Origin: Isoetes engelmannii
Taxonomy: Eukaryota > Streptophyta > Lycopodiopsida > Isoetales > Isoetaceae
DNA: 30,622 nt
Assembly (NCBI GenBank): GCA_011763485.2
Contig: JAANSK020303709.1
Location: 1 to 30,622 of the forward strand
Reading direction: 5' to 3'
A program made the position numbers and the translations under genes. This document shows positions 11,801 to 20,542 of this stretch, piece by piece (position 1 is the stretch's first letter; the number at the start of each line of letters is the position of its first letter). The notes beneath the pieces are model-generated. The model saw only the letters and a list, made by a program, of their open reading frames with translations, was not told the origin of the DNA and did no database searches.

Positions 11801-14800
11801 ATGCATTTCGAAAAGCAAGAGTCGCCCTACCTCGGATTGAATAACATCTCGAACAGTAGCTAATAGGCTGTCACGGGAAGTACTTGTATAAATCTGCAAA
11901 GAACCGGCAGTTTTACTACACGCAAGGATTTTATACATACACAATCAAGCCTTCAGCTTACATGCATCTGACATCCATCACTGAACTCGAGTGCAAACAT
12001 TTGGGGCTCCTCTGAGAAACGGACAAGTGCAGACACTACCGACAAAGGTCGTGAAATAACCGCCTGCAGTTGCATCAACCATCAATCCCTGTTAACACCA
12101 CATGCACAAAATTACTATTGATAATTATAAAAGAAGAAAATGGGCAGGACTTACCTTCACGTGTAGATATAGCATCAAACGTAAGATGATTCACAGAGAA
12201 AATGGCATCTAGTGTTTTATGTAAATGCTACCAGCATATCATGAACATATCCGGCTCACAATTATACTCAGCTCTCCTTTAACGCCCTCAAAGCAAGAAG
12301 TCCTTGGGATAAGCACTTCTAGGATGGTGTGGCAATCAGAAATTATCTAACCACAAGGGATGTAAACAGGATCCTGGGTTTGAACTCAGACTACCAAGTA
12401 CCAATGCGTGATGACTTCTAGATGTTCAGACAAAAACCCTTCTACTTTAAAATAGCCAGACACATATAGCCCACATGGGGGGTTGTCCAATTGAAAATAT
12501 GCAGCTAACTGCATTGGAACTAATAAAGAATTCCCAAACCACATCCTTTGTTCATGAGCTTTGAAAATCCTCATGTCGATGATCAAGACTCTTGGAACCA
12601 AGCAAAAGCAAGATCAGCTGGTGTTGCGGCTTCTAACAAAGTTGTCAATGGGCTGGCAGTTCAATAGGAAGCAACCGTTTGCAAGGTAGCAGAACAATAT
12701 CAAATGTTCCAATATCAGCTCACATTAATTATGATCTATTAACATTTACTTTTCTGTGATAGAGCTAGAACCAAAGAAGTATGTCAAGTGAAGTAAAAGA
12801 ATAGAATGGTTCTGACCTCATAGTTGTCTGCTCTACGTTCCACTAATGAACTTTTGGTAAGGACAAGCTGCCGGGGAACGACATCACCATCATCACCAAG
12901 GCCACCTCGTGAACCAATTGCTAGCGTAAAACCAAGAAGGCTAACGGTCCCATGTGCACCAGAACGAAGCCGACTAACTGACCATTCTCCACTAGGTGTT
13001 TCTTCTGCTCCAACTGCTGCTAATGCTGTTCATATCATGTATGATGATAATTTTAGATCCCTTTCTCACATAGCAAACATTTTGTAATCTTCTCTCACCT
13101 CTTCTTTTCATAAACTCAGAAGCACCCATGCTCTGGGATGAATCAACAATGATACTGACCCCGATCATTGACCTTGCCGTACTAGTCTGTACAGGAATTT
13201 CATCTGCAATATCAGTTGTATGCTACTACAGAGAAAGACAGCAAAAGCTTACCAATTTGGACAGAATGACAGAATTTGATGCTCCTGCAGCAGCAATAAA
13301 AGCCTTGCATTTCCGGCCATAAAGCGGACATAGCACAAAACCTCCACCCTCAATACCCTTTCTTCCATATGCATCTGAGAGCAAAATTACCCCAGGCGTG
13401 TCCATATCACGAAAATCTAGACACCAACGTAGGGCCTTTCCTTCTCGCACCTCCACTCCAGTTGGAGTAATCCTCAGATTCTGAGATGTCAACAAATCAC
13501 AACGTTATAAGCCAATCACAGCTAAAACAAAAAGGAATAAGATGTGTTGGTGCTATTCTAAATGCTCTCTCTTAATCCAATGTTCAAATTCTGTCATGGT
13601 TTTCATTCAAGGTGCCTTTCCCTTTTACGTTCCAATACTGCAGTATATGAAGGCCTGTACTAAGTAGGATACCTTGCAAGAAAAAACGTTTCACGATCCA
13701 TATTAACCTTTTGTCACTCAACTCTTCAATACTTGAACTTGAAGCCGTGACAATGATAATTAAATACCAGTAGAAAGTGATTGTGACCATAACTGTCATT
13801 GTGGACGGTTACACCCAACTGTCTGACCCTTCTGAGTTCGTTGACTCCTTGTTATGGTCTCCTTGATTTTAACTCAACGTCACTTGCTTGACCAATTTAA
13901 TGTAGAAAAAACAACTTCTAATAAGAATCTGCTGCTAATGCTACTGAACTTCAACTCTCCTAAAAGTAATTGCTTGATCCTAATTTGAGACAACATTTGT
14001 ACTGTTCAAACAGCAGCGAAGAGAATATAACAAAGAAGATCAACGTACATAAGGAACCCCTTCAGAGGTCGTTCGACGTAGATGAAGCACTGGAAACTCT
14101 ATTATCCCACTTGAAAAAGATGTGTGTGCAGAAGTCCTGCTGCACTTTACTCTGTGCAGTTCTGTCAGTATTGCTGCCCGAAATCTGTAACATAAGCAGG
14201 TTGGTTCCGGTGAAGGTACGATCAAATTTTAAGGATCATCATGCATGCAGTTTCTACTCAGTGTACTGGAGCTTTCCAAGCTGACATAGTATCTATTACT
14301 TGTTTCACAAATGATAACTTAAAATGTGGTATGAACTTCACTGATAGTCTGTTTATTCTCATATGGTAGAATATGGGTGCAAGAATTGTTTTTTCAAGAA
14401 ACGTAACTGCTACCTCCCTATAGCAGTATAAAAGATTTGAGGTACCTTGAGGAGAACTTAATTGACTTGAACTTGCCACGACCTTCTGTTCGTACATTTA
14501 TAGTAAATTCCAAAGCATGTTGAGAATGGTCTTCTCTGGTTAGCAGAGGAGCTGCACTTTCATAATCAGTGGTTATATCATAAGAATTTGTAACTTGCAA
14601 TGTTGTTGGTTCAAGGGTGATAATCTGTGTATGAGATATGCATAGTATTCTTCTGTAACGACCCCTCCATGAGTGTTTAGTCACCAGGTACCTGGCCAGA
14701 TATTCAGGTTCTTCCTGTGGGACTGGAGTTACAGCACCTGAAGAATCATGTGCTGTGCCATCTTGGGCAGCCGCTGGCGCGGCACGATGAGCGGCATCCA

Positions 14801-14801
14801 T
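2831..14801 (-). CDS. GRV2: GRV2/KAM2 (plant RME-8), giant endosomal DnaJ-domain protein, 23 coding exons
   Basis: Exons in transcript order: 14446-14801, 14049-14184, 13253-13480, 13099-13186, 12817-13025, 11962-12063, 11831-11893, 9545-11758, 9120-9482, 8886-9026, 8371-8763, 7806-8303, 7446-7669, 6169-6513, 5804-6098, 5151-5588, 4730-5075, 4203-4546, 3663-4142, 3436-3560, 3239-3362, 3099-3167, 2831-3004. They sum to 7755 nt (2584 aa plus TAA), every phase matches and there is no internal stop. ATG 14801 is the first in-frame ATG of exon 1. Seen: N-terminal RME-8 type segment (PEYLARYLVTKHSWRGRY); IWN-type repeats near residues 940, 1418, 1887 and 2212; GYF_2-like stretch ~1188-1245 (WYYVDSDGQQVGP); J domain with HPD at ~1575-1577; otherwise armadillo-like helical sequence. 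Known for the family: Arabidopsis GRV2/KAM2 is a peripheral endosomal protein needed for vacuolar sorting, endosome organisation and shoot gravitropism, and its J domain recruits Hsc70. The length is close to the ~2550 aa of the Arabidopsis protein. Twenty introns are GT-AG and two are GC-AG. The gene looks intact. Confidence 0.96.
5589..5803 (-). other. GRV2: GRV2 intron 15, GC-AG type
   Basis: The donor reads GAG|GCAAGT (GC at 5803-5802) and the acceptor reads GAGCAG|ATC. Joining exons 15 and 16 gives ESPE followed by IIWNSATRSELL, the third IWN repeat, in phase 0. The nearest downstream GT (AA|GTGAGA) would put exon 16 out of frame, so the GC donor is the only choice that keeps the protein intact. 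Confidence 0.88.
6514..7445 (-). other. GRV2: GRV2 intron 13, longest intron (932 bp), with an 18-bp tandem duplication
   Basis: The donor is AC|GTAAGA and the acceptor is ATTAG|GTGT. The intron splits a Thr codon (AC|G). It is AT-rich with no coding signal. Positions 6661-6678 and 6679-6696 are two exact copies of an 18-bp unit (plus-strand TTTACTTATTCTACTTCC). Confidence 0.85.
7670..7805 (-). other. GRV2: GRV2 intron 12, GC-AG type
   Basis: The donor reads CAG|GCAAGT (GC at 7805-7804) and the acceptor reads TTTCAG|GCA (AG at 7671-7670). Both flanking exons are phase 0 and joining them gives YERLQ followed by ATLQG, the expected continuation just after the J domain. Reading through the donor meets stop codons soon after. 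No nearby GT restores the frame and the conserved sequence. GCAAGT is the usual strong form of a GC donor in plants. Confidence 0.88.
12064..12816 (-). other. GRV2: GRV2 intron 5 (753 bp)
   Basis: The donor is GAG|GTCAGA and the acceptor is TGCAG|GCG, phase 0. There is no coding signal inside. A plus-strand GGGTTTGAACTC at about 12375 resembles a pol III B box, but I could not find a convincing A box or tRNA fold. Confidence 0.85.
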
Positions 14802-15709
14802 AGCTTGAAGAAGCTGAAGGGGACGAGGTGGGTGGCTTGCCCTGGAACGAAAAATCCACCACCAATTCCAGCCCACCTGCACCGGGGAAAAGCGCCCCCG
14901 GGACTGAGTAGCACCCAGCTCTTCTTCCTTGAATTATATCCAAACAATTCACCATACACATAGCATCATGTAATCCAACTTCCAATGCAGACTCCAAATC
15001 AAAACCCCATTTCCAAACCCTTGCGAGCAACACATTTCAGAATGAGATTTCAATTTTCAAACCTAAAAATTGGATGTAAAGCCGGCAGCTGAAGCGGGCT
15101 AATCTGGGTCTGAGGTACGAAAAGATGCGAAAAGATGTACAGGGCGCGCGGGATCGGGAAACAAGATCTTGAGCTCTTCCTCCTCCGCTGCTTTGACGAA
15201 TTCTGGGCCAGCCCATTTATGAACAAGACCTCTATAGGTGTCAACTCTGCAACTTTTACTAAAAGATATCTGTTAACAAAAGCAGACTTACAAAATAGCC
15301 TCTTCCTGGCTACTTTTCGAAACTTTTATTATATTTACCCTAGTTAATAGGCGTCAGGAAGTGACCAATAAAAGAGGTAGGATTTTTGAATAAAATTTTT
15401 TTGTATATAATACAAATGTTATTTTTTAGCACGTTTGCACAAACGGAGTTGGTTCTTTAAGTCATTCTGAGGCTATCCACGTTACCGCCAGGTAAGATTT
15501 ATGTATAGCTGGAGAGCCTTAGAATCGTCGGATTTTATCTAGGGCCAAGGTAATTCATGGAAATTCCACGGTGGCCATGGGTACGATTGCGTCTGGGAAG
15601 TTATCTTTTTCCTTAGGTCGGATTTGCTGAGTACCATCATTCTTCTACCGACATATCTACTGCAAGCTATCACTTCTAAAAAGGTTAGCTTCATTTCCTA
15701 GCTTTGGCC
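14802..15709 (-). promoter_or_regulatory. Upstream and leader region of GRV2
   Basis: This is the DNA between the GRV2 start codon and the target-site duplication of the upstream copia element. The part nearest the ATG (about 14740-14900) is GC-rich, as is common around plant gene starts. I could not fix a transcription start, a TATA box or a 5' UTR intron. Several ORFs here start only with GTG and look like chance. Confidence 0.4.
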
Positions 15710-15714
15710 CTATC
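15710..15714. repeat. Target-site duplication of the copia element, left copy
   Basis: CTATC at 15710-15714 is identical to CTATC at 20538-20542, directly outside the two LTRs. The 5-bp length is normal for copia integrases. Confidence 0.9.
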
Positions 15715-15984
15715 TAATGAACATACAGAAACGAAATTGGAGCAAATGCCAAAAGCTTGGCTTGTTTTGTTAGATAAACTGGGTCTTTGAATTCATCAGG
15801 GTAGCCGTGAGCATGCCAGGATTGGCAACTGTACACCGCCATGCAAGCTCCCACTGTTAACTCCTAAAACTCTGGAACCATATTAAGAAAACAACAGCAG
15901 AAAGGTTCGTTGACCTAACTGTCAACAAAACCCTAATAGACAATTACTTCTTGTCAACAGACGTGACAACTATAATATCCAACA
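15715..15984 (-). repeat. 3' LTR of the copia element (270 bp)
   Basis: It is the same length and has the same ends as the 5' LTR. It follows a G-rich polypurine tract in element sense, and its outer end abuts the CTATC target duplication. Transcription started in this LTR would run toward GRV2 in the sense direction. Confidence 0.93.
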
Positions 15985-15997
15985 CTCCCCCTCAAGA
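15985..15997 (-). other. Polypurine tract
   Basis: On the minus strand the bases just before the 3' LTR are CTTGAGGGGGAG, the expected purine run for plus-strand priming. Confidence 0.85.
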
Positions 15998-16179
15998 AGT
16001 ACATTGCCATGACAATGAAATCAAACCACTGAAATGAAACTGCAATCAATAAACTACTGAAATGAAAATGCAATCAAACTGCAACAGAAATACTTCAAAC
16101 TAAATACTGAAACTCCAGCAGCAGCAGCCGATAGGCTCCCCCTTTGATAGTACACCAGGTGACCATTCTTCAACTGTTG

Positions 16180-16970
16180 ATGTTTAAACCTGCACCATGC
16201 CCATCTCTGTCAGGCACTCGTAGTGCCTTTTCTTTCCAAGAGGTTTGGTAAGAACATCTTTTTGTCATGCAGTTGGTAGGTCGGTATACTATGGTGATTT
16301 TCCCTTCTTCAACCTTCTCTCTTGTGAAATGATATTGGGTTTCAATATGTTTAGCCTTAGAAAAGTTGCTAGGATTCTTGGCAAGGCTTACTGCTACTTT
16401 GTCGTCATTCAAAATGATAGTAGGTTTTACTTGCTCTGCTCGAAGATCTTTTAAAAGGCGTCTGAGCCAAATTGCTTCCTTTGATGCTGCACATATGGCC
16501 ATATATTCATATTCACATGTGCTCACGGTTGTGGCCTTCTGCTTCTTGCTGCATCAACTGATAAGTCCCCCCTTGGAGGTTAAAACAAAAGCCTGTGCGA
16601 GATTTCCTTGTATGTACTTCCCCTGCATAATCAGCATCGACACGTCCTACAACTTGCAGGTGTGGTTTGATGTCACCATGGTAACTTAAACACAATCTGG
16701 AGGTCCGCTGTAAGTACCGAAGAACTCATTTGAGTGCTTGCCCATGGCTGACACCTGGCTGTTCCATGAATTGGCTGATGGTGATTACACTTTCAAATAT
16801 ATCAGGCTTGCTACAGACCATTAGGTGCATCAATGATCCAACTATGCTTCGAAAAGATAGTGGAATTTGAGGATCAATAACTTCTATGGTAGTGGAACAG
16901 TCATCAAATGACAAGTGACACAAGAGGTAGCAGGTGTATTCACAGCACGAGAATTGTCCATGTTGCACTT
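16180..16970 (-). pseudogene. Copia RNase H and C-terminal pol remnant
   Basis: Three short ORFs in different frames (16726-16968, 16513-16695, 16170-16526) together carry RT connection and RNase H motifs: SFRSIVGSLMHLMVCSKPD, GRVDADYAGEVHTRKSRTG and YMAICAASKEAIWLRRLL. At least two frameshifts separate them. Confidence 0.87.
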
Positions 16971-16982
16971 TTGGAGAAGGGA

Positions 16983-17480
16983 TTCAATGACTCCCTGCTT
17001 AGTGGAAAAGGAATGTATGGTCTTGTACCATAACCGTGGGGACTGTTTAAGGTCATAGATAGCCTTTTTTAGTCTACAGACCTTATGCTCTTCTCCTTTG
17101 ACTTGGTAACTAGTTGGTTGTCTCAAGTATACCTCTTCATCCAGCTCTCCATGCAAGAAGGCTGATTTTACGTCCATTTGTTGCAGATCTAGGTCCATGG
17201 CAGCAGCAAGAGCGAAGACCGTTCGAACTGAAGATAACCTTGCCACGGATGCATAAGTTTCATGGAAATCTATTCCTGCAGTTTGGGAGCAGCCACGAGC
17301 TACCAAGCGAGCTTTGTACCTAGATATGATGTTATTCTCATCATACGTACAACCTGTAAAGCCATTTGCATGTGATAGCTTTGCGTCTTGGGGGCAGATC
17401 TTGAAGGATCCACGTCTCCTTCTCCATGAGAGAAGTGTACTCTTCATCCATAGCTGATTTCCATTGCTGATGTTCAGGAC
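16983..17480 (-). pseudogene. Copia reverse transcriptase, N-terminal part, truncated by deletion
   Basis: The domain begins near WKSAMDEEYTSL, at the end of the integrase frame, and a frameshift close to 17345-17360 moves it to another frame. That frame carries YKARLVARGCSQ and MDVKSAFLHGELDEEVYL, so the first catalytic Asp is present. After SPRLWYKTIHSF the sequence jumps to the region just before RNase H. The YVDD catalytic box and its surroundings (of the order of 100 residues) are absent. This copy cannot encode an active enzyme. Confidence 0.9.
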
Positions 17481-17559
17481 TATTGACAGCTTGATAATAG
17501 GAGACGAGTTCATCAATGGAGGCATTACTATGCAGGACGATATAGGCTGATCCTTTAGG

Positions 17560-18504
17560 CTTCATGCTATTTAAATAATCAAGCATTTTATCAGTTGGCT
17601 TGGGCTGCCTGTTTGATCTTCTTGGTGGAGGAGGTGGCATTGGAGCATCATCATCACCCTCACCTCCAGATTCCGGTTCAGATGGAATTTCAGTTTCACT
17701 AAGAGGCACATCATGAGTGACCTCGTTCACCTCATCTTCAGAGTCACTAGAAATATCATGCTCAACTTCCTGCGCAAGAGTAAGTGGATCACATTTAAGG
17801 GGTTTCAGACTTTGGCCAATGCTGTAATCCTGCTCATTGAAAGCCACACTTCTACGTATGACCATTTTCTTAGTAGAGGGAATGTACATCTTGTATCCTT
17901 TGATAGTGTCACCATACCCCACAAACATACAAGGAAAAGATCTGTGCCCCACTTTGCCTACTCTTCTCTCCTCTTTGGACAAGTGAACATATGCCGTACA
18001 TCCAAAAGTTTTGAGAGCCTCTACCTTTGGTTTTCGTCCTGTCCATGCTTCCTCTGGAACAAGATCAGTGAGGGCCTTGGTGGGTACTCTATTCAAGATG
18101 TACACTGCAATGTGTACAGCTTCAGCCCAAAATTTATGATCAATATTCTTTGAAAGAATCATGGCTCTGATACTTTCTAGAACAGTTCTGTTCTTCCGCT
18201 CAACTACCCCATTTTGCTGATATTCATGAGCCACTGAAGTCTCATGAACGATACCACATTTGTTGAGATGCTCAGTAAATTCATCATTCATAAATTCCCC
18301 ACCTTGATCAGTCCTGATCATTTTGATTTTCCTATCAGCAAAATTTTCAGCCATGGTCTGCCACTGTTTAAAGAGCTGGAATGCTTCAGACTTGTATTGC
18401 ATAAAGAAAATCCAATTCTTTCTTGTGCAATCATCCACAACGAGCAGGAAATAACGTGAACCTGATCTTACCCGGGAGGGGCCCCATACATCCATGTGTA
18501 CCAA
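17560..18504 (-). pseudogene. Copia integrase core and C-terminal part (frame mostly open)
   Basis: This is the longest open part of pol (17341-18504). The catalytic D, D and E of the integrase core are visible in DVWGPSRVRSG, IRTDQGGEFMND and NGVVERKNRT. After the core come the copia C-terminal motif (TFGCTAYVH ... MFVGYG) and an acidic and proline-rich linker (EPESGGEGDDDAPMPPPPPR). The catalytic residues are kept, but the frame is cut off from protease upstream and from reverse transcriptase downstream. Confidence 0.9.
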
Positions 18505-19123
18505 CTATAGAGGGTGTTGAGCCCTTGTGCCTTGTTGCTTAGGATATGATTTTCTGGCTAGCTTACCCAAAGCGCATCCCTCACATATGCCATCAGGGGC
18601 TTTGATTTTTGGCAGGCCAGTTACAAGTTTCTTTTCCCTCATGATCTGCAAGAACTTGAAGTTTGCATGCCCTAATCTTTCGTGCCACACCTGGTGTTCA
18701 TTGATAGTGGAGGCATTCAATGTTGTCTTCACTTCTTTGCTCCAGTTAATCTGATACATGCAGCCTATCCTTTCTCCTTTGGCCACAATAGTGTTGGTCC
18801 CTTCTTTGGTTATGCACTGGCCATTTCCAAATGTGGCAAAGAGACCTGCATCATCCATTTTGGATATAGATATCAGATTTGCTTCTAGTTCAGGGACATA
18901 CAATGCATTCTTCAAGCGAATGTCTCCTGTTGGCAGTGCAAGAGTAATAGAGCCACTTTCCTTTGATAGGTAGCTTCCCCTTTCCAAGTTTTACCTTGCT
19001 GCCTGCCGGTGTTGCTCTAAAGTCTGTGAACAATTCCCTTTGTCCAGTCATGTGATCACTTGCACCTGAATCCAGCAACCATGCACCAGGCTGCAAATTT
19101 GCCACAAGGCAGTACATGTCCAT
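18505..19123 (-). pseudogene. Degenerate copia protease and pre-integrase zinc-binding domain
   Basis: The protease active-site motif WLLDSGASDHMTG is present in the ORF at 18890-19123. The next part, 18505-18987, is in a different frame and carries the GAG-pre-integrase zinc finger (VWHERLGHANFKFL ... CEGCALGK). The frame change between them and a stop at 18505 show that the polyprotein is broken here. Confidence 0.88.
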
Positions 19124-19328
19124 TTTCCTTAGACTGCACTATGGTTTCCACAAGTTTTCTTCGTCTAGAGGAGCTGACCATAGCTGTAGGATTTTATCAA
19201 GGACTATAAACATAAAGGGCTTAATACACCATTTGAAAAGGATCATTATACATTAAAAAGCAGAAGACTCATCTTGTTCCGCAGGTTGCTCCTTCTAGAT
19301 TCTTCTTGATGGGCTACAAATGCTCTTG

Positions 19329-20208
19329 CTACTGAAACAAATGAGTCACTGCTTGAGCTTTCATCATCAGACGTGTTGGCTTTCGAGGCTTTATGACCTT
19401 GAGCTTCCTTCTTTTTCTTTGGATCCTCCTTTTTCTGCTTTCTCTTTCTTCTGTCAGACAATCTTTGGCTATATGCCCATGCCTATTGCAGTTGAAACAT
19501 TTTCTTGTCTCAGCTCCTTGTTTGCCAATCAATGCCTGCCCTTCCTTGTTGCTAGGTTTCTTGACTCCCAATTGATTTGTTTCTTCCATGATTATTTGCT
19601 GACACGCCCATTCAAGTTCTACATGTTCTTGAGAACCTATCAGATTCTTCACATTATGTAGCTAGATGGCAACCCAAAGCAATGCACCTACCAGAAGGTC
19701 ATCATCCAGACCTTTTTCCATTCCTCTAAGCTAGAGTGCTGCAGCTTTTATCTTTGAGATGAATTCTTCAGCTGTTGCGCATTCCTTGAGTTTTGTGGTA
19801 AATATCACATCATACAGATTTGCTTGCTGTGAGAATTCTTTTTCCTGTAAATTGCATTCAATTGTTCCCAGACATCCTTTGCACTCTCAGCAGCTTCAAC
19901 TTGTGCTATCATTGTGTCATCTAGGTACTTCATCATTCTATTTCTTGCTTCCCGGTCCCTATGCATCCATCTTAGCTGGGCCTATCTTGTTGCTTCACAT
20001 GTCTTTACATGTGATTCAACCGCTTCTGGTTCCTTAGCTCCCTTGACTACTTGAGTTGTTGTCAGGGTCTGCATCTGAGTTGATGGCATCATGGCTTTGG
20101 TTCATCACCAGAAACAATATGCCATAGCCCTTTAGCTGCTAGTTTCCCTCTGACCTTGATGAACCAGTAAAACGCATTCAGATGCGTCATCTTCTCTATG
20201 TCGCCCAT
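19329..20208 (-). pseudogene. Degenerate copia gag
   Basis: A likely start ATG at 20208 opens MGDIEKMTHLNAFYWFI, and the frame stops at TGA 20089-20091 after 39 codons. Downstream, in shifted or re-entered frames, gag-like sequence continues to a CCHC zinc knuckle (CFNCNRHGHIAKDC, about 19459-19501) that fits C-x2-C-x4-H-x4-C. In a live element gag would form the capsid and the knuckle would bind RNA. Several stops and at least one frameshift make this copy inactive. Confidence 0.85.
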
Positions 20209-20255
20209 TGTTTTTCTTAATGAGGTGATTCAGACTTTTCTCCACGGATCATTCT

Positions 20256-20267
20256 GCTCTGATACCA
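20256..20267 (-). other. Primer binding site (tRNA-iMet type)
   Basis: On the minus strand the 12 bases directly after the 5' LTR are TGGTATCAGAGC, the PBS typical of plant copia elements primed by initiator methionine tRNA. There is no spacer between the LTR and the PBS, which fixes the LTR end at TTA. Confidence 0.92.
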
Positions 20268-20537
20268 TAATGAACATACAGAAACGAAATTGGAGCAAAT
20301 GCCAAAAGCTTGAGTTGTTCTGTTAGATAAACTGGGTCTTTGAATACATCAGGGCAGCCGTGAGTATGCCCGGATTGGTAAATGCACAAAGCCATGCAAG
20401 CTCGCACTGTTAACTCCTAGAATACTTGAACCATATTAAGAAAACAACAGTAGAAAGGTTCGTTGACCTAACTGTCAACAAAACCCTAACAGACAATTAC
20501 TTCTTGTCAACACACTTGACAACTATAATATCCAACA
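20268..20537 (-). repeat. 5' LTR of the copia element (270 bp)
   Basis: In element sense it begins TGTTGGATAT and ends TGTTCATTA, right against the primer binding site. It matches 15715-15984 over its full length with no indels and about 21 substitutions. The terminal pair is TG...TA rather than the usual TG...CA. Confidence 0.93.
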
Positions 20538-20542
20538 CTATC
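20538..20542. repeat. Target-site duplication of the copia element, right copy
   Basis: CTATC, identical to the left copy at 15710-15714. Confidence 0.9.

Larger units (their letters stand above)
15715..20537 (-). mobile_element. Ty1/copia LTR retrotransposon, full-length but degenerate and internally deleted
   Basis: The element is 4823 bp with a 270-bp LTR at each end, a PBS next to the 5' LTR, a PPT next to the 3' LTR and a perfect 5-bp target duplication. On the minus strand the domains run gag, protease, integrase, reverse transcriptase, RNase H, which is the Ty1/copia order. Every domain can be read, but stops and frameshifts interrupt gag and pol, and part of the reverse transcriptase is missing. 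By hand the LTRs differ at about 21 of 270 positions (~8%), so the insertion is old. It can no longer make its own proteins. It lies about 0.9 kb upstream of GRV2 in the same orientation. Confidence 0.95.

Noticed and set aside
12360-12400. B-box-like GGGTTTGAACTC in GRV2 intron 5, possible tRNA or SINE
   Set aside because: No A box at the right distance, no cloverleaf, and no poly(A) or target duplication.
14729-15033. Minus-strand ORFs overlapping the GRV2 start, possible N-terminal extension or uORFs
   Set aside because: They begin with GTG rather than ATG and are out of frame or lack conserved residues; ATG 14801 gives the expected N-terminus.
17114-19661. Plus-strand ORFs inside the copia element (up to 146 aa)
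   Set aside because: They are antisense shadows of pol and gag.
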